Origin: Natronohydrobacter thiooxidans
GTDB taxonomy: Bacteria; Pseudomonadota; Alphaproteobacteria; Rhodobacterales; Rhodobacteraceae
Reading direction: 5' to 3'
DNA: 64,000 nt
Assembly (NCBI RefSeq): GCF_001884735.1
Contig: NZ_MJAP01000003.1
Span: 372,001 to 436,000, forward strand
Under the pieces are notes generated by a model that was given only the letters and a program-made list of their open reading frames with translations, was not told the DNA's origin and did no database searches. The translations under genes and the position numbers were made by a program. This document shows, one piece after another, positions 48,268-56,596 of the stretch (position 1 is the first letter of the stretch; each line of letters starts with the position of its first letter).

Positions 48268-48985
48268 TCCAGCTTTCCTCGTTCACCCGTTTCATGTTGC
48301 ATATGGGGCCGCCCGCGCATTCGGCAACCGCTGCACTGCGGCGCTCACGATATTTACGCTGGGACTTGGTGTTTCCGTCGCGCCCGTCAGCGCCGAAGCG
48401 CTGCGACTGGTGGCGCTGGGGGACAGCCTGACCCAAGGCTACGGCCTGCCGACAGAGGACGGTTTCGTGCCGCAACTGGAAGCCTGGTTGCACGAAAACG
48501 GGCTGGAGGTCGAGGTGATCAATGCAGGCGTGTCCGGCGACACCACTGCAGGCGGGCTGGCGCGGATGGACTGGACACTCGCAGAGCCGGTCGATGCCAT
48601 GCTGGTCACACTGGGCGGCAATGATCTCTTGCGCGGTCTCGATCCGGCGGCGAGCCGGGCCAATCTGGAAGCGATCCTCGCGCGGCTGGAGCGCGAGGAG
48701 ATCCCCGCGATGCTGATCGGCCTGCCCGCACCGGGCAATTACGGGCCCGAGTTCAAGCTCGCCTTCGAGCGGATGTATGTTGATCTTGCAGGCCAGTTCG
48801 ATGTGCCGATGGTACCGAATTTCATGCAGCCCATGACCGACAAGGCCGATGCCGGGGCCAGTTTCAACGATCTGATGCAGGATGATCATATTCATCCCAA
48901 TGCGGAAGGGGTGAAACTGATCGTCGAACATCTGGGTCCAGAGGTACTGTCCTTCCTGAAATCGCTGGAGAACGGGACATATTGA
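48257..48985 (+). CDS. tesA: Arylesterase/lysophospholipase TesA (SGNH hydrolase)
   Basis: A 242-residue exported esterase/thioesterase. The four SGNH blocks are visible: LVALGDSLTQGYGLP (Ser), INAGVSGDTTAGG (Gly), LVTLGGNDLLRG (Asn) and DHIHPNAEG (Asp, His). The N-terminal 50 residues contain a long hydrophobic stretch (CTAALTIFTLGLGVSVAPVSAEA) that acts as signal peptide, after an unusually long leading part. The start is therefore not certain, but no other ATG lies between 48257 and the hydrophobic part. GAGAG precedes it. Confidence 0.9.
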   Translation: MSVIPAFLVHPFHVAYGAARAFGNRCTAALTIFTLGLGVSVAPVSAEALRLVALGDSLTQGYGLPTEDGFVPQLEAWLHENGLEVEVINAGVSGDTTAGGLARMDWTLAEPVDAMLVTLGGNDLLRGLDPAASRANLEAILARLEREEIPAMLIGLPAPGNYGPEFKLAFERMYVDLAGQFDVPMVPNFMQPMTDKADAGASFNDLMQDDHIHPNAEGVKLIVEHLGPEVLSFLKSLENGTY

Positions 48986-49007
48986 CCCGTGCCTCCGCCT
49001 GAGGTTG

Positions 49008-49101
49008 TAGCCCCGAAGGCTTCTTGCTAAGGGGGCTAGCGAGTGTTGCAGACTGGTGCCAGGCCCTGATAACGGGGTGCGGCACCCCAGAGCGGGCAGG
49101 A
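49008..49101 (+). promoter_or_regulatory. metK leader resembling a SAM/SAH riboswitch
   Basis: P1 is TAGCCCC (49008-49014) with GGGGCTA (49032-49038), enclosing a 17-base loop with GGCTTCTTG, close to the GGCUUCCUG core of the Rhodobacterales SAM/SAH class. Loop bases TCTTGC (49022-49027) can pair with GCAGGA (49096-49101), which contains the metK ribosome-binding site, giving the pseudoknot used for translational control. An inserted hairpin around 49055-49088 lies between P1 and the pseudoknot strand. Similarity was judged by eye from memory of the consensus. Confidence 0.6.
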
Positions 49102-49106
49102 CAGAC

Positions 49107-50273
49107 ATGGCGAGACAGAACTATATTTTCACCTCGGAATCGGTTTCCGAGGGGCACCCTGACAAGGTCTGCGACCGGATTTCGGACGCGGTGCTGGATG
49201 CGCTTCTGGGCGAGGAAGAAAACGCCCGCGTCGCCTGCGAGACTTTCGCGACATCTTCGCTGGTGGTGATCGGCGGCGAAGTGGGGCTGTCGGACCCGGA
49301 ACGGCTGAAGGATTACATGGGCCGCATCCCGCAGATCGCGCGCGATTGCATCAAGGATATCGGCTATGAGCAGGACAAGTTCCATTGGAACACCTGCCAT
49401 GTGCTGAATTTCCTGCACGAACAATCCGCCCATATTGCCCAAGGCGTGGACCGCGATGGCGCGGGGGATCAGGGGATCATGTTCGGCTATGCGGTGGATG
49501 AGACCCCGGATCTGATGCCCGCGCCGATCCAATACGCCCATGCGATCCTGCGCCGTCTGGCCGAGGCGCGCAAATCGGGCGCCGCGCCCAGCCTGCGCCC
49601 GGATGCGAAATCGCAGCTCTCGCTGCGCTATGAGGGCGGCAAGCCGGTGGAGGTCACGCAGCTGGTGCTCTCGACCCAGCATGAAAGCGAAGACCAGAGC
49701 TCTGACGATATCCGCGCGATTGTGGAACCCTATATCCGCGAAGTCCTGCCTGCGGGCTGGCTGACCGAGAAAACCGAATGGTGGGTCAACCCGACAGGGA
49801 CTTTCGTCATCGGCGGCCCTGACGGGGATGCGGGCCTGACCGGGCGCAAGATCATCGTCGACACCTATGGCGGGGCCGCCCCGCATGGCGGCGGCGCATT
49901 CTCGGGCAAGGATCCGACCAAGGTGGACCGTTCGGCGGCCTATGCGGCGCGGTATCTGGCGAAGAATGTCGTGGCCGCAGGCATGGCGCAGCGCTGCACC
50001 TTGCAGATCTCCTATGCCATCGGCGTGGCCAAGCCGCTGTCGATCTATGTCGACACCCATGGCACCGGCGCGGTGGAGGATGAGGCGATCGAGCGCGCCG
50101 TGACGCAGGTGATGGATCTGACCCCGCGCGGCATTCGCGAGCATCTGGGGCTGAACCGCCCGATCTATGCGCGCACGGCGGCTTACGGGCATTTCGGGCG
50201 CCAGCCAGAGGCGGATGGCGGGTTTTCCTGGGAGAAAACCGATCTGATCGAGGCGCTGAAGAAAGCCGTGTGA
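49107..50273 (+). CDS. metK: S-adenosylmethionine synthetase
   Basis: A 388-residue enzyme making SAM from methionine and ATP. The motifs are [33 protein letters not shown] and the P-loop-like [23 protein letters not shown]. The ATG at 49107 follows AGGACAG. The 120-base gap after tesA holds the leader described above, so translation is probably lowered when SAM is plentiful. It converges with fmt. Confidence 0.97.
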   Translation: MARQNYIFTSESVSEGHPDKVCDRISDAVLDALLGEEENARVACETFATSSLVVIGGEVGLSDPERLKDYMGRIPQIARDCIKDIGYEQDKFHWNTCHVLNFLHEQSAHIAQGVDRDGAGDQGIMFGYAVDETPDLMPAPIQYAHAILRRLAEARKSGAAPSLRPDAKSQLSLRYEGGKPVEVTQLVLSTQHESEDQSSDDIRAIVEPYIREVLPAGWLTEKTEWWVNPTGTFVIGGPDGDAGLTGRKIIVDTYGGAAPHGGGAFSGKDPTKVDRSAAYAARYLAKNVVAAGMAQRCTLQISYAIGVAKPLSIYVDTHGTGAVEDEAIERAVTQVMDLTPRGIREHLGLNRPIYARTAAYGHFGRQPEADGGFSWEKTDLIEALKKAV

Positions 50274-50303
50274 CGGGCGGATCATCGGCAGCTGTCACGG
50301 TCC

Positions 50304-50330
50304 GGGTGCGTGCCGAGCACGCACCTTACG
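50304..50330. repeat. Long palindrome (REP/MITE-like), copy 2, between metK and fmt
   Basis: GGTGCGTGC (50305-50313) pairs perfectly with GCACGCACC (50317-50325) around CGA, and TTACG follows as in the other copies. It sits in the 52-base gap between convergent metK and fmt, and the fmt stop codon directly abuts the right arm. It can act as a hairpin at the end of both transcripts. Confidence 0.8.
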
Positions 50331-51249
50331 AAAAGACAGTGCCCGCCAGCTCCGGCGAGCCGCGCAGCAGCTCTTCCGCGCCCATCGCCCGTTTGCCTTC
50401 GCGCTGCACGGCGCGCAGCTCCAGCGCCCCTTCTCCGCAGGCCACGGTCAGGCCATGCAAGACCTGCCCCGGTGCGCCCTGCCCCGCCACGGCCCGCGCA
50501 TCCAGCAGCTTCAGCCGCCCGGAAGGGGTCTCGCACCAGGCGCCGGGGAAGGGCGATAGCCCCCGGATCTGGCGCGCGAGCTCCGCTGCCGGGCGCGTCC
50601 AGTCCAGCCGCGCCTCGGATTTGTCGATCTTGGCGGCATAACTCACGCCATTCTCGGGTTGCGGCACCGCCTCAAGCTCGGGCAGACGGGCCAGCGCCTC
50701 TCGGATCAGCCGCGCGCCCATCTGCGACAGCCGGTCATGCAGCGCCGCGCTCGTGTCCGCTTCGGTGATGGGCGTCCTCGCGCACAACAGAACCGGCCCG
50801 GTATCGAGGCCCGCCTCCATCTGCATGATGCAGACCCCCGTCTCGGCATCGCCTGCCATGATCGCGCGCTGGATCGGCGCGGCCCCGCGCCAGCGCGGCA
50901 GCAGCGAGGCATGGATATTCAGGCAGCCCTGGCGCGGCGCGTCCAGCACCGGCTGCGGCAGGATCAGACCATAGGCCACGACGACGGCGACATCCGCAGC
51001 GAGTGCTGCAAACCCGGCCTGCGCCTCTGGTGATTTCAGGCTGGCGGGGTGGCGGACGGGCAGACCAAGTGCCTCTGCGCGCTGATGCACTGGCGTTGGA
51101 CGGGGTTGCTTGCCCCGGCCCGCAGGGCGCGGGGGCTGGGTATAGACGCAGATCACATCATGCGCCGCATGGATCGCCTCCAGCGCCGGGACGGAAAACT
51201 CGGGCGTGCCCATGAAGATCACGCGCAGACGGGGTGTAGGGTGCGTCAT
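50326..51249 (-). CDS. fmt: Methionyl-tRNA formyltransferase
   Basis: A 307-residue enzyme that formylates initiator Met-tRNA using 10-formyl-tetrahydrofolate. The N-terminal domain begins [19 protein letters not shown], with [22 protein letters not shown] (Asn, His catalytic region) and [18 protein letters not shown]. The C-terminal OB-like domain begins with [15 protein letters not shown]. The start codon lies inside palindrome copy 3 and overlaps the stop of the deformylase-like gene (ATGA). Confidence 0.96.
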   Translation of the reverse strand: MTHPTPRLRVIFMGTPEFSVPALEAIHAAHDVICVYTQPPRPAGRGKQPRPTPVHQRAEALGLPVRHPASLKSPEAQAGFAALAADVAVVVAYGLILPQPVLDAPRQGCLNIHASLLPRWRGAAPIQRAIMAGDAETGVCIMQMEAGLDTGPVLLCARTPITEADTSAALHDRLSQMGARLIREALARLPELEAVPQPENGVSYAAKIDKSEARLDWTRPAAELARQIRGLSPFPGAWCETPSGRLKLLDARAVAGQGAPGQVLHGLTVACGEGALELRAVQREGKRAMGAEELLRGSPELAGTVFS

Positions 51250-51262
51250 TGACGCACCTTAC
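51236..51262. repeat. Long palindrome (REP/MITE-like), copy 3, inside coding sequence
   Basis: Arms GTAGGGTGCGTCA (51236-51248) and TGACGCACCTTAC (51250-51262) pair around one base with one G-U pair. The element codes for the end of the deformylase-like protein and the beginning of Fmt, and the fmt start codon sits at its centre. A hairpin here could limit fmt translation initiation. Confidence 0.8.
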
Positions 51263-51743
51263 GCGCACGCCGCAAGAGCATGTCGCGGCGGGTCTTGCTC
51301 AGATGATCGAAATACATCCGCCCGTTCAGATGGTCGATCTGATGCTGAACGCTGGTCGCCCAGAGCCCGACAAAATCGCGCTCTTCCAGCGCGCCCGCGT
51401 CATTGAGAAACCGCACCGTCACCGCGCGGGGGCGCTCGATCCGCGCCCAGACACCGGGCAGGTTGGGGCTGGCCTCGTCATGTTCCCGCAGCTTGACGCT
51501 TGCATGCAGGATTTCCGGGTTGGCCATGCGCACCGCCTGCCCGCGCAGCTCCGAGGCATCCACGACCGCCAGGCGCAGCATCACCCCGATCTGGGGCGCG
51601 GCAAGCCCCACGCCGGGCATGGCCTCCATCGTGTCGATCATGTCGGCCCAGACCGCGCGGACCGCATCGGTGATCCCGGCCACAGGCTCGGCCACCGAGC
51701 GCAGCCGGGTGTCGGGCCATGGGATGCAGGGCCGCACGCTCAC
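51246..51743 (-). CDS. Degenerate peptide deformylase-like protein
   Basis: A 165-residue deformylase homologue. Motif 1 is intact (GVGLAAPQ, 44-51). Motif 2, normally EGCLS with the metal-binding Cys, reads SPNLPGV here (92-98), and motif 3 is HQIDH (134-138) instead of HExDH. The Cys ligand and catalytic Glu are therefore both absent, so ordinary deformylase activity is unlikely. Translation starts at GTG 51743, overlapping the def stop, and ends overlapping the fmt start. It may bind formyl-Met peptides or regulate Def; this is inference. Confidence 0.9.
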   Translation of the reverse strand: MSVRPCIPWPDTRLRSVAEPVAGITDAVRAVWADMIDTMEAMPGVGLAAPQIGVMLRLAVVDASELRGQAVRMANPEILHASVKLREHDEASPNLPGVWARIERPRAVTVRFLNDAGALEERDFVGLWATSVQHQIDHLNGRMYFDHLSKTRRDMLLRRARKVRQ

Positions 51744-52261
51744 CCGCGTGCCTGATCGCGCTTCAGCTTCACCATCTTGCGGGTGATCATGCCGCGCTTG
51801 ATCGCGCCCAGATGGTCGATGAACAGCTTGCCGTTCAGATGGTCCAGCTCATGCTGCGCGCAGGTGGCCCAGAGCCCGTCAAATTCCGCTTCCTGCAGTT
51901 TCCCGTCCAGCCCGATCCAGCGCATGGTCACGCTTCTGGGGCGGGTCACTTCGGCATATTGCTCGGGGATGGACAGACAGCCTTCCTCATAGGTGTTCAT
52001 CTCCTCCGAGGCCGCAATGATCTCGGGATTGATCAGCACCATCGGGCGGGGCTCGGCGCCCTCTTCCTTGACGCAATCCATCACGAACAGGCGTTTGAGC
52101 ACGCCCACTTGCGGCGCGGCCAGCCCGACGCCGGGCGCGTCATACATGGTTTCCAGCATATCCTCGGCCAGTTTGCCGATTTCGGGCGAAACGCCCTCGA
52201 TCGGCGCGCAAAGCTTCTTGAGGCGCGGGTCCGGGTGGATCAGGATCGGTTTGATACTCAT
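51740..52261 (-). CDS. def: Peptide deformylase
   Basis: A 173-residue metal enzyme removing formyl groups from new proteins. All motifs are intact: GVGLAAPQ (44-51), EGCLS (93-97) and HELDH (137-141). The ATG at 52261 gives the normal start MSIKPILIHPDPRLKK; a longer in-frame start adds a non-conserved basic leader. It is the first gene of the def / def-like / fmt operon, with four-base overlaps throughout, and is divergent from the aminotransferase gene. Confidence 0.97.
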   Translation of the reverse strand: MSIKPILIHPDPRLKKLCAPIEGVSPEIGKLAEDMLETMYDAPGVGLAAPQVGVLKRLFVMDCVKEEGAEPRPMVLINPEIIAASEEMNTYEEGCLSIPEQYAEVTRPRSVTMRWIGLDGKLQEAEFDGLWATCAQHELDHLNGKLFIDHLGAIKRGMITRKMVKLKRDQARG

Positions 52262-52361
52262 GATCCGCGATGTAAGCCAAGCCAAAGCGCCGTTCAATGG
52301 GCTTTTGGCCTTGCACGCGCGCGCGCCTCGCGTCAGCTTGGGCCGCAAAACGGAGGCAGCG

Positions 52362-53534
52362 ATGAATTTCGATCAGATCATCGAGCGGCGCGGCACAGGC
52401 TGCATAAAATGGGACGCGATGGAAGCGCGCTATGGCGTGTCCTCAGAGAACGGGATCGCCATGTGGGTGGCGGATATGGATTTCCGCCCGCCGGAGGCGG
52501 TACAGAGCGCGCTGCAGCGGCTCCTTGATCACGGCATCTATGGCTATGGCGGTCTGGATGATGACTACCGTGCCGCGATCTGCTGGTGGATGGCGAACCG
52601 TCATGGCTGGAGCGTCGAGCCTGGCCATATCTTCACCACCCATGGGCTGGTCAATGCGGTGGGGCTGTGCCTGCAGACATGGACCGCGCCGGGGGATGGC
52701 GTGCTTCTGTTCACGCCGGTCTATCATGCTTTCGCGCGCACCATTGCCGCTGCAGGTCGGCAGGTGGTGGAATCGCCGCTGGTGAACCGCGAGGGGCGCT
52801 ACGAGATGGATCTCGACGCGGCCAGCGCCCTGATCGACGCGAAAACGCGCATGGTGGTCCTGTGCTCGCCCCACAATCCCGGCGGGCGGGTCTGGAGCGC
52901 GCAGGAATTGCGCGCCCTGGCCGAGTTCTGCGCGCGCCATGACCTGCTCCTGATCTCGGACGAGATCCACCATGATCTCCTGATGCCGGGGCAGCGCCAT
53001 ATCCCCATGCCCATCGCCGCGCCCGAGATTGCGGACCGGCTGGTGATGCTGACGGCGGCCTCCAAGACCTTCAATCTGGCAGGCACGCATTGCGGCAATG
53101 TCATCATCGCCGATGACCGTCTGCGGCAGCAATTCGCAGGCACGATGGCGGCTTTCGGGATTTCCCCCAATTCCTTCGGCCCTGCGGCGGTGCAGGCCGC
53201 CTATTCGCCCGAAGGCGCCGCTTGGGTCGATGCGCTCTGCGCCTATCTCGACGGCAACCGGCAGATCTTCGATGCCGGGATCCATGCCATTCCCGGCCTG
53301 CGCTCGATGGAACTGCAATCAACCTATCTGGCATGGGTGGATTTCAGTGGAACAGGCATGACGCCTGCCGAGTTTACCCGTCGTGTGGAACAGGGCGCCG
53401 GAATTGCGGCCAATCACGGTCCGACTTTCGGCACCGGGGGCGAGTGCTGGCTGCGATTCAATCTGGGCACGCGGCGCGCTCTGGTCGAAGAGGCGGTGAC
53501 ACGCCTGCAGCGCGCTTTCGGCGATCTGCAATAG
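52362..53534 (+). CDS. MalY/PatB-type PLP-dependent C-S lyase
   Basis: A 390-residue fold-type I PLP enzyme of the MalY/PatB group, usually a cystathionine beta-lyase-like enzyme. It begins FDQIIERRGTGCIKWDAMEARYG with MWVADMDFRPPEAV. The PLP lysine is in TAASKTFNLAGTHCGN, and SPHNPGGRVW and ISDEIHHDLL give the phosphate and aspartate sites. ATG 52362 follows GGAGG. It is divergent from def with a 100-base gap. Confidence 0.92.
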   Translation: MNFDQIIERRGTGCIKWDAMEARYGVSSENGIAMWVADMDFRPPEAVQSALQRLLDHGIYGYGGLDDDYRAAICWWMANRHGWSVEPGHIFTTHGLVNAVGLCLQTWTAPGDGVLLFTPVYHAFARTIAAAGRQVVESPLVNREGRYEMDLDAASALIDAKTRMVVLCSPHNPGGRVWSAQELRALAEFCARHDLLLISDEIHHDLLMPGQRHIPMPIAAPEIADRLVMLTAASKTFNLAGTHCGNVIIADDRLRQQFAGTMAAFGISPNSFGPAAVQAAYSPEGAAWVDALCAYLDGNRQIFDAGIHAIPGLRSMELQSTYLAWVDFSGTGMTPAEFTRRVEQGAGIAANHGPTFGTGGECWLRFNLGTRRALVEEAVTRLQRAFGDLQ

Positions 53535-53618
53535 CCCGCACAGCCCCTGCGCATCTGCGCATGTTGCCCTGACGGCCTCTCCGCGCCAGATGAAGGGGAA
53601 CGGAAAAGGAGTTTTGCA

Positions 53619-54599
53619 ATGGGCCAGTTAATTGACGGCGAATGGTCGAAGGAATGGTATGACACAAAAAAGACCGGCGGCGCCTTCAAGCGTGACACGT
53701 CGAAATTCCGCAACTGGGTAACGGCGGATGGCAGCGCCGGGCCAAGCGGCGAAGGCGGCTTCAAGGCCGCGGCCGGGCGCTACCATCTCTATGTCTCGCT
53801 CGCCTGTCCCTGGGCGCATCGCACGCTGATCTTTCGCGCGCTGAAAGGGCTGGAAGGGCTGATCGATGTCTCGGTCGTGCATCCCGAGATGCTGGATGAA
53901 GGCTGGACCTTTGCCACGAATTACGACGGGGCGACAGGCGACAAGCTGCATGGCGCGAGGTTCCTGCGTGAGGTCTATATCCGCGCCGCGCCGAAGGTTT
54001 CGGGCCGGGTGACCGTGCCGGTTCTGTGGGACAAAGAGCGCGAGACCATCGTCTCGAACGAATCCGCAGAGATCATCCGCATGTTCAATTCCGCCTTCAA
54101 CGATCTGACCGGGAACTCGGATGACTATTACCCCGAAAAGCTGCGGGGCGAGATCGATGCGGTGAATGACCGCATCTATACCGAGGTGAATAACGGCGTC
54201 TACAAGGCCGGTTTCGCTACCACGCAGGATGCCTATGATAAGGCTGTGGCGCCCTTGTTTGACGCGCTCGACTGGCTGGAGGGGCGGCTGGAAGGTCAGC
54301 GCTATCTGGTCGCGGACCGGCTGACCGAGGCGGACTGGCGGTTGTTCACAACGCTGGTGCGCTTCGACAGCGTTTATCATCTGCATTTCAAGTGCAACCG
54401 CCGCCGGATCGTGGATTACCCCGCACTCTGGGCTTATACGCGCGATCTCTATCAACATCCGGGTGTGGCGGGCACGGTCAATCTGGACCATATCGTGCGG
54501 CATTATCATTACAGCCATGACACGATTAACCCCAACCGGATCATCCCGATCAACCCGGTGCTGGATTTCACCGCACCGCATGGGCGCGAGGCGCTCTGA
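53619..54599 (+). CDS. Glutathionyl-hydroquinone reductase (Xi-class GST)
   Basis: A 326-residue enzyme of the YqjG/ECM4 group, which removes glutathione from glutathionyl-hydroquinones. The nucleophile is Cys63 in SLACPWAHRTLIF. Family features include the long N-terminal part (GQLIDGEWSKEWYDTKKTGGAFKR), IVSNESAEIIRMFN and the C-terminal YHYSHDTINPNRIIPINP. The ATG follows AAAAGGAG. Confidence 0.95.
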   Translation: MGQLIDGEWSKEWYDTKKTGGAFKRDTSKFRNWVTADGSAGPSGEGGFKAAAGRYHLYVSLACPWAHRTLIFRALKGLEGLIDVSVVHPEMLDEGWTFATNYDGATGDKLHGARFLREVYIRAAPKVSGRVTVPVLWDKERETIVSNESAEIIRMFNSAFNDLTGNSDDYYPEKLRGEIDAVNDRIYTEVNNGVYKAGFATTQDAYDKAVAPLFDALDWLEGRLEGQRYLVADRLTEADWRLFTTLVRFDSVYHLHFKCNRRRIVDYPALWAYTRDLYQHPGVAGTVNLDHIVRHYHYSHDTINPNRIIPINPVLDFTAPHGREAL

Positions 54600-54689
54600 G
54601 CCGCGCGCCCTGCCCTCCTCACGCAAAAGCGATTCCCCATGTGCCGCGCTTGCGGTAACGTGCCGGAAAATCATTGTGATGAGGGCAGT

Positions 54690-55868
54690 ATGCGTATCCT
54701 TTCCGTTCTGGCGACAGGTCTTTTCCTCGGGCTCGGCACTGCGGCCAGCGCCCAGAGCTGCGGCGGCAATTTCGGCTCATTCGTCGAAGGGCTGAAATCC
54801 GAGGCCGTCCAGCGTGGCTATGACCGGGCGCTGGTGGATGGTTTCTTCCGCGGCGTGCAGTTCGATCAATCGGTGATCAATGCCGACCGGCGTCAGGGCA
54901 TCTTTCAGCGCCCCTTCCTCGATTTCTCGCGCGCGCTGATCTCGCAGAACCGGATGAATGCGGGGCGCGCAAATTACGACCGCCATCGCGCGATCTTTGA
55001 CCGGGCGCAGTCACAGTTCGGCGTGCCGCCCGGCATCCTGCTGGCCTTCTGGGCGTTCGAAACCGATTTCGGGGCCAATCAGGGCGATTTCAACACGGTG
55101 AATGCGCTGGTCACTCTGGCGCATGACTGCCGCCGTCCGTCGCTCTTCCGCCCGCAGGTCTTTGCGGCGCTGGAAATGCACCGGCGCGGTGATCTGGACC
55201 CGCGCACCATGCAGGGCGCATGGGCGGGCGAGATCGGGATGGTGCAGAAACTGCCCTCCGACATCATCAACCACGCCGTCGATGGCGATGGCGACGGGCG
55301 CATTGACCTGCGCCGGTCCATCCCGGATTCGATCATGTCCGGGGCCTCGATGCTGCGCGCCAAGGGCTGGCGGGCGAATGAGCCATGGATGCACGAGGTC
55401 GCGCTGCCGCAAGGGTTTGATCTGCGCCAGTCCGGGCTGCGCACCCAGCGCTCTGTCAGTGACTGGGCGCAAATGGGCATCCGCCCCACCCATGGCAATC
55501 TGCCCTCGGGCAATCTGCAGGCCTCGATCATCCTGCCGCAGGGGCATCGCGGTCCGGCCTTCATGGTGTTCCACAATTATCGCGTGCTGTTTGAATGGAA
55601 CCAGAGCTTCATCTATGTGACCACCGCCGCCTATTTTGCGACCCGGCTGCAGGGCGCACCGGTCTATCAGGCGGGCAGTCCTGACACCGGGCTCAATCAG
55701 GACCAGATGCGCCAGTTGCAGCAACGCCTGACCCAGCGCGGCTTCGATGTGGGGGCGGTTGACGGCATCCTCGGCGCCAATACCCGCGCCGCCGTGCAGG
55801 ACGTTCAGGCCCAGCTTGGCCTGCCCGCCGATGGCTGGCCCACCCCGCAGCTTTTGCGGATGCTCTGA
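54690..55868 (+). CDS. Lytic murein transglycosylase, MltB-like, with peptidoglycan-binding domain
   Basis: A 392-residue exported enzyme that cuts peptidoglycan. A signal peptide (MRILSVLATGLFLGLGTAASA) is followed by an SLT_2 domain with catalytic Glu in LLAFWAFETDFGANQGD and GAWAGEIGMVQKLPSDI. A C-terminal PG_binding_1 domain has LQQRLTQRGFDVGAVDGILGANTRAAVQDVQ. ATG 54690 is used with GAGGG upstream; the longer frame reads a non-signal leader. A terminator-like hairpin follows. Confidence 0.93.
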   Translation: MRILSVLATGLFLGLGTAASAQSCGGNFGSFVEGLKSEAVQRGYDRALVDGFFRGVQFDQSVINADRRQGIFQRPFLDFSRALISQNRMNAGRANYDRHRAIFDRAQSQFGVPPGILLAFWAFETDFGANQGDFNTVNALVTLAHDCRRPSLFRPQVFAALEMHRRGDLDPRTMQGAWAGEIGMVQKLPSDIINHAVDGDGDGRIDLRRSIPDSIMSGASMLRAKGWRANEPWMHEVALPQGFDLRQSGLRTQRSVSDWAQMGIRPTHGNLPSGNLQASIILPQGHRGPAFMVFHNYRVLFEWNQSFIYVTTAAYFATRLQGAPVYQAGSPDTGLNQDQMRQLQQRLTQRGFDVGAVDGILGANTRAAVQDVQAQLGLPADGWPTPQLLRML

Positions 55869-55870
55869 GG

Positions 55871-55914
55871 AAAACCGCCTGCAAGGCTGTTTTTTCTTGG
55901 TTTCAGACGGTTTT
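55871..55914 (+). terminator. Terminator candidate after the MltB-like gene
   Basis: AAAACCG (55871-55877) with an inner CTG pairs with CAG and CGGTTTT (55908-55914), interrupted by one mismatch, and is followed by more T residues. A smaller internal hairpin GCCT/AGGC with a T6 run lies inside the loop, so two overlapping terminator forms are possible. Confidence 0.5.
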
Positions 55915-55928
55915 TCTTCCACTCTGCG

Positions 55929-55951
55929 GTCATGCGCGACCAGCGCATGAC
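55929..55951. promoter_or_regulatory. Perfect 9+5+9 dyad upstream of the DUF2853 gene
   Basis: GTCATGCGC (55929-55937) and GCGCATGAC (55943-55951) are perfect inverted repeats around five bases, ending 34 bases before the DUF2853 start. This could be an operator or a hairpin in the 5' leader. No protein is known to me for this site. Confidence 0.55.
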
Positions 55952-55985
55952 AATTATGTGCGTAACAAGGGACTGGGAGAGAACG

Positions 55986-56327
55986 ATGGGACGTCGTGAC
56001 GAACTGATTGAACGCTATGCAAGTGACCTGCGCGAGAAATGCGGGGTCGAGCCGGATATGGCGCTTCTGACGAAAGTAACAATCGGCTGTGGCCCGTCGA
56101 TCTATGACGCTGATGCGGCCACGGTCGCGGCGACCCAGCAGCATGAGTTGGACACTGTGCGCCGCAGCTTTCTGATGAAGAAGCTTGGCCTGCCGGATGG
56201 CCAGGATCTGCACGACGCCATTGACGCGGTAATCGAGCAATATGGCCGCTCCGAGCGCAACAAATACCGCGCGGTGGTCTATTACCTGCTGACCAAGCGT
56301 TTCGGCAAGGAAAGTGTCTACGGCTGA
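55986..56327 (+). CDS. DUF2853 family protein
   Basis: A 113-residue cytoplasmic protein that I recognise as DUF2853: RDELIERYASDLREKCGVEPDMALLTKVTIGCGPSIYDADAATVA, then YLLTKRFGKESVYG. Its function is unknown. ATG 55986 follows GGGAGAGA; upstream in-frame starts lie within the dyad region. It seems monocistronic, with a dyad before it and a probable small RNA after it. Confidence 0.85.
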   Translation: MGRRDELIERYASDLREKCGVEPDMALLTKVTIGCGPSIYDADAATVAATQQHELDTVRRSFLMKKLGLPDGQDLHDAIDAVIEQYGRSERNKYRAVVYYLLTKRFGKESVYG

Positions 56328-56363
56328 ACCCGCCGGAACGCTAAAATGCAACCTTTCTTTCCG

Positions 56364-56392
56364 TTGCCAGCGCGACAGCGGTCTGAGATCAT
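56364..56392 (+). promoter_or_regulatory. Promoter candidate for the intergenic small RNA
   Basis: TTGCCA (56364-56369), a 17-base spacer and GATCAT (56387-56392) match the sigma70 consensus at five and four of six positions. Transcription would begin near 56399. Confidence 0.45.
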
Positions 56393-56398
56393 GAGGCA

Positions 56399-56490
56399 TC
56401 TGGTCAGGACGACCGGCGCTTTGATTCTTCCCGTGACGTGAAGGGCACGTGGGTGAGTGGGGGGCCGGTCATGCCGGTCCCCGTTTTTTT
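56399..56490 (+). ncRNA. Candidate small RNA with intrinsic terminator
   Basis: About 92 bases between the promoter candidate at 56364 and the T7 tract at 56484-56490. The 3' hairpin is the best intrinsic terminator in the window. The body has short hairpins (GGTC/GACC near 56402-56415 and ACGTG/CACGT near 56436-56450). It could be a free regulatory RNA, a 3'-UTR-derived RNA of the DUF2853 gene, or a terminating leader of the PaiB-like gene. I do not recognise the family. Confidence 0.4.
56460..56490 (+). terminator. Intrinsic terminator
   Basis: GGGGGCCGG (56460-56468) pairs with CCGGTCCCC (56474-56482) through nine pairs including one G-U, with loop TCATG. G and seven T residues follow. 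Confidence 0.88.
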
Positions 56491-56596
56491 CGAGCACATC
56501 CCGACGAAGGCCCGCAGCAAAGCATGCTCCCGCTTGCACTTGCACCCTCAGCCGCTTAGGCAGGACAGATTCCCGCCCCGATCTCAGGCCCCTGTC

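Noticed and set aside
56438..56596. N-terminal extension of the PaiB-like protein
   Set aside because: It would be read through an intrinsic terminator, and the conserved family start is at 56597.
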